A stretch of DNA of 64,000 nt from Spirogloea muscicola (Eukaryota > Streptophyta > Zygnematophyceae > Spirogloeales > Spirogloeaceae): contig WELB01000011.1 of assembly GCA_009602725.1 (NCBI GenBank), positions 842,726 through 906,725 of the forward strand, given 5' to 3'. The translations under genes and the position numbers were made by a program. Shown here one piece after another: positions 34,159 to 61,401 of the stretch; the first letter of the stretch is position 1; every line of letters starts with the position of its first letter. The notes under the pieces are model-generated. The model was not told the origin of the DNA. It worked only from the letters and a program-made list of their open reading frames with translations, and ran no database searches.

Positions 34159-35611
34159 GGTTAAAGAGGTATGTGCTGCAGAGCTATTGCAAGAGTCAAT
34201 GATGCCATGCATGCAGACATGCTATATGCAGCGCACAATACAACCACAAGGAAGCAGTGATTCCAGCATGTTTCCTGAGCATTGGCCTTCAGTGCTCAGT
34301 GCCTTACAGTCAGATTAAGCAATGATGTTCGGCTCCATCTTCTTAACCAGCGTGACTTGCAGCAGCGGTAGGTCGCCATGCTTGCCACTACTTGCAATGA
34401 ATGGGTTGTCAAAAGACTGTTGAGCTTATGTTGACAATGGTGGAGGTGGAGGTGCAGGTTGCGTTGCAGGTACAGGTGCAGCTGCTTTGTTCAAGTCTAC
34501 CCATGCTGTGCCATACAGGACCATGTCACCGGCATGTAATACAGCTTTGCCAAGGTGCTGAAAGCATACCGCTTATGCTCCTTGAATGACTGGATCAGAG
34601 CAGTGACAAGCTGACGAGCCCACATTCAAAAACTGCGTGCAAGCAGACTGCACAATAAGAGCTTTCGCCTGAAGATGCTGGAGGTTGGGAGCGAAGACTC
34701 TATTATGCTGCTTGACTGCGGCATTACAGGCGGGTATGCCAGCGCAAGAAACTGCACGGCCCTCAAATGCGGTGCTTACAAACAATTGGCAGAGGAAGGT
34801 TCATTGCAAGTTTTGGGTATCACCGCACGGTTAGGTAGGAAGTCACATGACTCAAGAACCTCATCGGCAGGCCCTCAAGTGCCTGAAGATCCTAGATCTG
34901 GCTGCAAATATATGTGTGCTATGTAAGTATACTACAACCTTGGGTCACTATACCAGCAGAGTGCTCGTATGCACCCTATTTGGGAGCAGGCCTAAGGCTG
35001 TAATGGCACCTGTCCAAGCTAATTCATTCATTACCAGCCCTAACAACTCGAAGAGAGGCAGCATTCAAGCCACCAAGAAGATACCTGCTGCTGCCGTCGT
35101 AGCAGCATGGATCAGAGCTGGGATCGGGCATCTTTGTAGATGTGGTGCTGCAGCTGCTGAGGCCAAGCAGGAATCACAATCCAAATGTTGCGGCACGAGT
35201 CTTGGTGTGCGCTGGCTGCAGCATTTGTGCTCCCAACCAGCTACTTCAAATTGGTCATGCTCTCTGACCGTTGAGAAGAGCAACAACAAACGAATGTGTC
35301 GGCCACTGTGGACAACAATCTTAAATAAGTGTGTTCAGAGCACTATGCAAGTGGCCAATGACAGTGCAGGCCAATGAGCCCACGCCACTGGTACTTGAAG
35401 AGTTTGGCAACACATGAGCCCTCGTGTTGCCACGACATGAATGGCGAATTTGCCCACATCATATATACCTCTGCGAAGCATCAGCAGATGAGGCAGATGC
35501 CTTGGGCAGCAAAAGCGGGAGTGAATGCAGCCACTGTTCTCAGTGGCTGATTAGCCTGTCTCAATCAAATGCTGACCATTCCTACTACAATGAAAGCAAA
35601 GTCATACAGCA
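34159..35611. other. Convergent intergenic region of about 1.4 kb
   Basis: This lies between the 3' ends of the TPR co-chaperone (+) and the FAD4-like gene (-). Open frames at 34675-34926, 34847-35377 and 35424-35651 have no domain, no consistent splice phase and ordinary intergenic composition. A short GTGGAGGTGGAGGTGCAGG-type imperfect repeat lies near 34440-34490. A small unrecognised gene cannot be excluded. Confidence 0.35.
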
Positions 35612-36988
35612 TCACGCTATGTTTTCAGCACTGGTGCCATCCTCAAAGTAAGTCTCGTCCCCACACCAATTCGGTGGCGTCTCACCCCAGCACCGTGGCG
35701 CTACGCCCCACGCATTGAAGATCAGTCGCTCCAGCGCAGGGAGGAGGCCAGAGTGGTCAAGCGGCGCATTGCATAGGCCGCTCACGATGCAGTAGTTGAC
35801 ATTGAATGGTGGCCGGTGGTGTGCCCCGTGCACTTGGCGGGGCACTAGTAGGCCCCAATCCTGGAGAGCAACAACGGTAGGCGGCAGGTCCTTCTTGCGA
35901 GTGTGGGACCATGCGTGGAACTGCTGGCTGAACACCACGCAGCCTAGGAAGGTTCCCAAGAAGGCGTCGGCGGTGGCGTTGCTGGGCAGCGCCAGGCAAG
36001 GCAGCAGCGCGAAGAAGGCGGGCCGCGCGAGTGCGTGCAGGTTGTTGGCGAATTCTCGCTTGGTTATCGTCCACGGCCGCCGATGGTGGCCCTGTGCACA
36101 TGAGACAGGGGCCCCAGTGGGGAGGTCTGTCAGCCCAAAGCACGCTCCTGTGACTTAATAAGATTGCCCCGTCTAGAAGCCCGTGCACAGTGCAACTGGC
36201 TGACCTTGACCAGTACCAGCGAGTGCCCCAGGCAGCTATGTGATCAAGCGTGTAACGCCTTCCGCTCGTTCCCCCGTTGGTGACGTCCCTAAGCTAGTTG
36301 AAAGGGCACTGAGTAGCAGACTGGCGGCCAGCCAGGGCGAGCAGCCACTGACCTGGAAAGCGTCAATCTGGGACCCGAAGACAGGCGTGGACTTGTCGCC
36401 GTAGTTGTCGACGCCCCAGTGGTAAATCCCGGTGCCCAGATCTGCCAGAAGGTACGCAGCGACCATGGCCGCCGCTGCCGAGACAGGGCGCACGAAGCTT
36501 GTGCTACGAGGTCAGAAGGGACGAGCTGGCGGCAGCGTAGCGCCACCTGCCGATGGCGCCGCTGCGCCGGAGCCGCGCAGCAAAGGCAGGAGGCGTCTCA
36601 CCCGCCCAGGCGGCAGAGGGCGCGTCGTGGGCGGCCAACGCCGCCTTGCCGAGCATGCCGAGGATGGCGGCGACGCCGGCGGCGAGCCAGGCGCGGTGCG
36701 CGGCCGTGGAGCGCAGCGCCGTGTCGTGCAGGCCCATCTCCTCCTTGCGCCGCACCGCCTCCTCCAGCGCCGCCCGCGCCCTGCTCACCGACTCTGCCTC
36801 GGCAACGCCCGCAGCCGCCGCTGCCGCCGTTGTCGGCGGCGGCGGCTGCTGTTGCGCCGCCCCGCCAGCCACTTCGGGCTGCCTCGCGGCGGCGACGCTC
36901 GCGCTCTGCGCCGAGAGGGCCGCCGACGGCGGTGCTTGCCCGTGCTGCGGCGGCGTAGGCAGGGCCGACGTCGGCGGCTCCAGCGGCC
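35612..36988 (-). CDS. FAD4: FAD4-like plastid desaturase (TMEM189/PEDS1 family), 5' end in gap
   Basis: In plants FAD4 makes the trans-delta3 double bond of 16:1 in plastid phosphatidylglycerol. Exons: 36988-36547, 36503-36353 and 36091-35612, separated by introns of 43 and about 260 nt and joined in phase. The catalytic core has the expected histidine clusters: ADLGTGIYHWGVDNYGD, the junction IDAFQGHHRRPWTITKREFA, FSQQFHAWSHTRK, and VHGAHHRPPFNVNYCIVSG. The tail RLIFNAWGVAPRCW also matches the family. An alanine-rich membrane segment (MVAAYLLADLG) precedes the first cluster. The readable N-terminal exon is long, disordered and proline/alanine-rich before LHDTALRSTAAHRAWLAAG. The transit peptide and start are in the N gap shared with the divergent DHH gene. 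Animal relatives act on plasmanyl lipids; the plastid role is inferred. Confidence 0.91.
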
Positions 36989-37440
36989 NNNNNNNNNNNN
37001 NNNNNNNNNNNNNNNNNNNNNNNNNNNNNNNNNNNNNNNNNNNNNNNNNNNNNNNNNNNNNNNNNNNNNNNNNNNNNNNNNNNNNNNNNNNNNNNNNNNN
37101 NNNNNNNNNNNNNNNNNNNNNNNNNNNNNNNNNNNNNNNNNNNNNNNNNNNNNNNNNNNNNNNNNNNNNNNNNNNNNNNNNNNNNNNNNNNNNNNNNNNN
37201 NNNNNNNNNNNNNNNNNNNNNNNNNNNNNNNNNNNNNNNNNNNNNNNNNNNNNNNNNNNNNNNNNNNNNNNNNNNNNNNNNNNNNNNNNNNNNNNNNNNN
37301 NNNNNNNNNNNNNNNNNNNNNNNNNNNNNNNNNNNNNNNNNNNNNNNNNNNNNNNNNNNNNNNNNNNNNNNNNNNNNNNNNNNNNNNNNNNNNNNNNNNN
37401 NNNNNNNNNNNNNNNNNNNNNNNNNNNNNNNNNNNNNNNN
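36989..37440. other. Assembly gap (452 N)
   Basis: Undetermined bases lie between the divergent FAD4-like gene (-) and the DHH phosphoesterase gene (+). Both flanks are GC-rich coding sequence, so both start codons and the shared promoter are missing. The true length is unknown. Confidence 0.95.
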
Positions 37441-40101
37441 GGGGCGGCGGGGCGGCGGTGCTGTACCACTACCCCTGCCCCGACGGCGCCTTCGCCGCGC
37501 TCGCCGCCCACCTCTACTACGCCGCCGCCGCCGCCGCCGTCGCCGCCGCCGCGCCGCCGGTCCGCTTCGTGCCCAACACCGTCTACTCGCCCGTGAGGTG
37601 CAGCCCTCGGCGCGGCGCCGCCGTGCCCCGGCCATGACTCCACGCCTGCCACGGCATTGAGGCGGCGGCAACTTGCCGTCGCTTGTTGTTGCTGCAGGGT
37701 GGACGACCTCGGGGATCTAAAGAGCCTGGAGGTGGTCTACCTCCTCGACTTCGCCGGGCCGCCTGGCTTTGCACACGACCTCGCCGCCAAGGCCCGCAGG
37801 TCAGCATTACCAAGCTGCCGTCTACACGTGCTCTTTGAATTGGCTGCTGGAGGCCGACACTGCGTGCTATCTGGGGCGGCAGTGGTACCTCAGTCCTGCT
37901 GGTGGCCACGCGGGGCTTCGCTTAATCATCCATCGAGGGGTTTGCACGTGGGTACACGCTGTTGAGAGCGCCGTCGCTGACTCAGTGCCGCAGCCGCATG
38001 CTGCAGTGTGGTCGTGCTGGACCACCACAAGACATCGGCAGCGAGCCTTTTGGAACCAGGCGCGTGCCCGTCCAATCTGAGCCCCATCTTCGACTTCGGC
38101 CGGAGCGGCGCTACCATTGCCTTGGACTACTTTACAAAGCGGCTGCGTGTTGAAGGTGCGCGTGCTGGCCATGCTTCCACCTCAGTCGCTGGAGTGGGGC
38201 TAGTAGAAGCAGACTGACATGGGCGGCCCTTGTTGCTCATTGGCCGCTCTGATTTTGTGCCTGAGGTACAGGGATTCATTGATTTGCAAGCATGGTGGTT
38301 GGCCAAAGCTTAGTGAGAGATTGGAGTGGTTTGCCTGGAAATGCTATCATTAGGAGAGGCATTTTGTCTGTGGCCGTTCTGCTCCCTTCTTGCTTGTATT
38401 GGCACAACGTGGTATATGAAAAGCGTCTTCTGGGCACAGACGCCCCTGCCTCAGGCGGCACTTCCTTCCTGCTTTCCACTGCGGACGCACCCGTCCTGCA
38501 AAAGGACGCACATGCTCAAAGCACTGATGGCTCAAGGGATGCATAATGTTGCATTGAGAGGAGTAGCTGCACTGTAGTCAATATTGCTGAGTGCCTCCCA
38601 CTTCACACAATGATTTGCAGGACTGGGGTCTGACTTGGTTGCTGAGAAGGATATAGAGCGCCTGCGACGCCTCTTTGCTTGCATTGAGGATGCGGACCTC
38701 TGGTCGTGGCAACTCACTGGAAGCAAGGCATTCACTAGCGGCCTCAATGACCTGCAGCTTGAATACGACGCCAACAAGAATCCTGAAATTTTTAACCAGG
38801 TCGAGCTGCCTGCCGACATGCTACATTGTGCACAACATGCTGTGCAAGTACATGAGAAACACAAGTACCCTCTTGCTAGTAGACAAGGTTTGCTGTGAGA
38901 GGCTGCAAGCACACTGCTGACTTGCATATCTCCACGCTCTTCCACTTGGGCCTTCCAACTCTCAGTAGTGTCTCTCGTTTGTTACGCTAGAGACGCGTCA
39001 ACTGAGATCAGCTTATCTATGACATTGTGCTCGTGCAAGTTGTGGCCTCGCAACCGTTGGTTGTCGTGCTCATGCACAAGTCCTACTGGCATGGTTGCAG
39101 CTGCAAGCCTTGGTGCCGGAAGATGTCATAGCCATTGGCAAGAAGATCATGCTGCCGAGGCAAAAGCAGATTGATGGAGCTCTTGGAGCTTCTTTTACCA
39201 TCAACCTTGGTCAGGGAACATTTGGAAGCTGCCTGGTGCACATCTCTTTCGTTATCCCAAAGCCACTCCGTGCGTAATAAAAGTACTACAGTAAGATTCC
39301 TGCTTATATCAGCTGGCTTTCTCGGCCTGCAGATGCGCACTGCCTCTTCCCGCTTCTGAGAGCAATGAACATGTAGCCATGGCAACTCACTATGGGCATA
39401 AGCTGCTCTCATCGTCGCCTGCTGACACTTCGAGCGACAGGCTGTTAGGGTCGATGATGCGCTGTCCCGCTTGAGGAGCGCTATTGGTCATGAGCTGGCG
39501 GAGAAGAGCAAAAAGGCTGGCCTTAGGTCTGCCGTGGACCTTGCCTAATAACTAAGAAGCCACAGAGCAGGCATCGATGGTTGCAATAGCAGTCCCTGCC
39601 TTGGCTGTTTTCGATGTCTGGCTCAGGTTCCTCAGCAATGGCCGCTCATCCTTCTTCTAGAAGAATGAAATTCTGCTTACCCTTCTTATATTCTGCCTGC
39701 AGGGGCATTGGGGCCGTAGTGTATGTGGTGCCACATTTGCAGGATTCATCAATGTTGAAGGTCAGCTTGCGAAGCCTGGATGAGATAGAGGAGAACACCA
39801 CGCCCATCTCTGAGGTATTTAATTCAGCAAGAGCCTCGATCATCATCTAGATACTATTGTTACATCCTGCATGATTTGTGAGCGCTTGCTCGAACGACCG
39901 CCATGCCCCATGCAGACTGCTTGTTATGTCTTTGTTGACATCTTGAGCTACATGCTGACTCTGCATCAGAGTAGCTCAATGCCCGCGGTATGCTGCCTAC
40001 TGCAGGCATATGGAGGTGGAGGCCATCGGGCTGCAAGTTCCTTCATGATAGCTACAGATGCATTCGACTGTTGGATAGCGAGACCGGCCAATGTAAGCTG
40101 A
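37441..40101 (+). CDS. DHH/DHHA1 family phosphoesterase, 5' partial
   Basis: Member of the DHH superfamily (NrnA-type oligonucleotide phosphatases, exopolyphosphatases, RecJ). Exons join in frame: 37441-37597, 37698-37797, 38007-38155, 38621-38799, 39101-39235, 39441-39526, 39703-39814, 40006-40101. Motif I reads LYHYPCPDGAFAALAAHLYY, with CPDG in place of the bacterial DxDG. A motif II aspartate is in VVYLLDFAGPP, and the DHH motif is VVVLDHHKTSA. ASFTINLGQGTFGSCLAVR follows. The DHHA1 signature is AYGGGGHRAASSF near the C-terminus. Metal-binding aspartates and histidines are therefore mostly present, but the first aspartate of motif I is not where bacterial enzymes have it. The start lies in the N gap. 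The substrate cannot be told from sequence; similar proteins exist in land plants. Confidence 0.88.
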
Positions 40102-40668
40102 AAGGGCACCGAGCTTACAAGATTGTTCCCAACAGCACTCACGACGCTTTGTAGAGGTAGACAGGAAGGAAGAAGGACAATGGACAAGTATTCCTTACTT
40201 ACACCACAAAACACATGTTGATATTATGCACAGCGTCTGTGTTCACGCAACATGCTCAGTGCATACTTTCTCACATGTTCATCACTGGGGACATCAAAGG
40301 CCAAGATATCGAGTCACCGCTGCTGAGATTGATGGGTAAGATGTATGGCGAGGCGTAATCATTGTTAAAGCGTGGGGGTTGAAGCGATGTCACTTTATCA
40401 GGATTAGATAATTCAGGTCTGAAGCGCCAGGCTCGAGACAAATGGGGATGAATGTGGATGTGTTGCAAAGGAATGACTGCGTAAACTTGGTACGCATGGT
40501 CGCTAAGCATGTGCTAGTGGATCCACTGAATGAGTGAGAAAGTACTGGCACAAGCTGGCGGTGCCTTTGCTCGACACCAGGTCAGCGAGCGGGTCACTGG
40601 CCGTTTATGTAGATGGTTGTCAAAAATTAGATAAATGCGAAGGGAAGCTGCTACACTTTCTTGGCGCT
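40102..40668. other. Convergent intergenic region
   Basis: This holds the 3' flanks of the DHH gene (+) and the BEACH gene (-). A plus-strand open frame that begins at 40534 runs antisense through the WD40 exon and is a shadow. Nothing else is supported. Confidence 0.4.
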
Positions 40669-58529
<17,861 letters not shown>

Positions 58530-59182
58530 GGTGGCAATCTACGCATGCAGCTGGGCAGCCTAGCGGGCGGGGAAAGACAGGCGGGGGTAGTCCTCGTCCT
58601 CCTCATCGTCCTCCATGGCAGGTCAGCTGGCCCGCCAATAGGCAGCCGCCGCCGCCGGTCTTGCTCGCACACCACAGGGAGCAGAATGGGGCACGCCGAC
58701 TGCAGCCTGCAGGAGGACCTCGCTTCCCGAGCAACTGCTGCTCCGACATCCGGTGATTTCCCGGCCGCGGCAAACCGGCCGCGCTGGGAGACGAAGTCGT
58801 CACTAGCTGTGCACAATTGGCGGTCCTGAGGCGGCGGCGGCGCCAGCGGCGCCGGCGGTGGCAGGGCTGGCCGTTGCTGGATGACCAGTGTTATGAGGAA
58901 ATGGAGGCTTGGGAAAGGGTGGAGTTCTCCCCACGGCCGTCCATCCTTTGAGAATCCGCTAATGTGAAGTCTCTTAATATAGCCATTAGTAGATAGTTAC
59001 CTAGGAGGAAACGCAACCGCCGGCCCCTGGGTAGCCATGTTGGAATCCGCGCCAAGGACAGACAGCCAGGAGGACCGGTGGTTCTGTAGAGTCTTTCCAA
59101 GACCTCCGGTCTGCAGGCGGAGCCCCAGGGTCGCCACTGAACCCCTCCCCCGGCCAGGCGCCGACGCCGCCTCCCGGCCGCC
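58530..59182. promoter_or_regulatory. Divergent promoter region of the BEACH and GLTP genes
   Basis: There are 653 bp between two start codons on opposite strands. GC rises toward the GLTP start. Open frames here are arginine/proline-rich shadows of GC-rich DNA. No specific element is evident. Confidence 0.45.
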
Positions 59183-60509
59183 ATGGCCGCCCCGGGCGGC
59201 CGTGGCGGGCCGTCCATCTTCGCGCCCGCGCTAGAAGCCATCCCCCGCTCGCGCGCCACCGACGGCCAGCTCCTCACCGACCCCTTCCTCAAGCTCTGCC
59301 GCCTCGTCCTGCCAGTCATTGGTCCGTCCGGCGACCCGTCCAGGCCCACTCCAGGGCCCCTCCGTGTCGCAGCGGCCAAGTCCGGCCGTCTTCACAATTT
59401 GGACGCTTCTCCACGGTCCAGAATGCTTGCATCCGGCGCGAAAAGCTCCAACTCTCCACCTTATACATCCTCGCTTGTTGCATTGTAGCAGACAAATTCG
59501 GCTCCGCGCTTGTCATGGTCAAGGGCGACATTGGCGGGAACATCGAGGTCTGCGCTCCCGCGACCACTAGGAAGCAATAAAAATTTGTCGATAAGTAGCA
59601 GGTTTCCTAACAGCTGCATCTCACAAAGCTACATTGGCTCTCTTGGCCCACTTTGGCTGAGTGCGGCACCTTCCTGTTGCATGAGTTGGCAATCTCACGT
59701 CTTGCAGCGGCTCGAGAAGGCCTATGCGTTGGATCCGCCGACATACGAGCTGCTCTACGATATCGTCAAGGCAGAGGCCGCCCAAGGCACAGCTCGCGGA
59801 TCATCCAGCAATAGCAATGGATTGCTCTGGCTGACAAGGTAAAGCTGCTTGATGCTGGAGCTTGGCTAGCTTGCGCCTCTTCCTCGGGACCAGAGTCCTA
59901 CATTTATGCAGACATACTGGGCCATGTGTCAAGGTGGCCTGCCTCAGAAGACACGCTTTATCTTGAGAGCCTGCTGCACAGTCAGAGGTCCCCAGAGGGT
60001 TGACATTCGTGTTCCTTGGACCAGAGCGATGGACTTCTTGGTTGCTCTTCTGCGTGAGCTGAGAGCACACCAGGAGTGGTCAATGGCACAAGTAGCACGG
60101 GAAGCGTATGCAGAGACACTTAAGCAGTATCACGGATGGATAGCACAAGCAGCATTTACTGTAAGCCACAACGAGACTACCAAGTGCACTACCTGTTGAG
60201 CTGCCAGCTGTTGTACGTCCTTTCAAGCCGAAGCTTATGCAACCAAGATCTGCTTGCTGTTCTTGTTCACTATTGACCTGAACCTATATCCTCACTTTGC
60301 CAGACAATATCTTAAGTACTTGACCTCCTCCATTGATGTAGGTGGCATTGCAACTGATACCAAGCAGGGAGACATTCATGGACAAACTTGGAGGTGGACC
60401 CCTTGAGAAGGACATGGACGAATTTGTCAAGGACTTCTCGCCCTTGCTGCTTGACAACCATGACTTCCTGGTACGAGGCAAATTGCTTGCATTGCAAGCA
60501 TTGTGCTAA
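59183..60509 (+). CDS. Glycolipid transfer protein
   Basis: GLTP-fold protein that moves glycolipids or ceramide-phosphate-type sphingolipids between membranes in the cytosol. Five exons, 59183-59321, 59492-59547, 59708-59838, 60025-60160 and 60342-60509, give exactly 209 residues in one frame, the usual size for the family. Headgroup-site residues are recognisable: ALVMVKGDIGGNIERLEKAY (the D and N of the DxxGN motif), NGLLWLTRAMDFLVALL (the stacking W) and LKQYHGWIAQAAFTVAL (the H of YHGW). The last exon continues SRETFMDKLGGG to FVKDFSPLLLDNHDFL. I read through GTACGA to the stop at 60507-60509, although a donor there and a later terminal exon are possible. It may be nearer to plant ACD11-type than to animal GLTP, so no symbol is given. 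Confidence 0.94.
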
Positions 60510-61401
60510 TTCACGAGGTCAATGACTTCAAGTAATACACTACAAGCAGGATATGCTACAAGTTGCAAGGTGTTGGGATGCTTAGCAGCTGAGCATCCAA
60601 TTATATATTTGGAAGTGGAGCTCTAGCACTCCAAGTTAGGGGTGTGCTGATGAGGACACTCCCGCCTTTGCAGAGAAGCGTGGACTTGGATAACATGAAA
60701 GCAGCCTGATTTGTCCCCCTCGCATTACTTGAACTATCCAAGAAATCAGTACTTGACTGCCATGAGACAAGGAGCGCTTCTTCATCCATGTCAGTAGGTG
60801 CTGTCACTTTTGAGTTGTACAGACTGTATCATATTTCCATCGGAATATGGAAGCCCGGGTCGCTCCATCAAGAATGGTCTATTGACATAATGAGTGAGTC
60901 TTGGTGAATTGTGATATGATGATTCTGCAGCTTGATGCTGCTATGCTAGGAAGTTCTCCCTTGCCCTCAGTGGTCTCTAGATATGCGACTTGGGCACGAG
61001 AGACAGAGGCACGAGAATCTCACTTCAAGGCATCATGGCAATCTGCACAAGGATGTCTTGCCGGACTTGACGTTTATGATGGTAGCAGCTTTTATACTAA
61101 GACACACTTCTATTGCTCTCTGCCCACCACCATACTCCCCTTACCCTACATACTTGAGCACCAGTGACCTCTCTGAGGAACGCCTTGAAGCCTGCAAAAT
61201 CATTTGCTGAAAGATATGGTGCAACCTCAGAAGCTAGTCTCATGTGAGACACGCCTCTATGTAACATATGGGATAATAGAGTACATCAAAAAAAATCTAG
61301 GTGCTAGGTGTATCTCAAGCTAGAGCAAGGTAGTCAGCAGGGGAAAGGAAAGCGCATGCTGTCCTATGCCAGCAATCTGAATCAACAAATGTCAAGCAAT
61401 T
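60510..61401. other. Convergent intergenic region
   Basis: This lies between the 3' ends of GLTP (+) and the TMEM65 gene (-). Small frames near 60601-60807 and 60901-61210 have no domain or splice support. Nothing else is seen. Confidence 0.35.

Noticed and set aside
36504-37671. Open frames running across the N gap at 36989-37440 on both strands
   Set aside because: They are open only because N codons do not create stops; the real genes on each side read outward from the gap.
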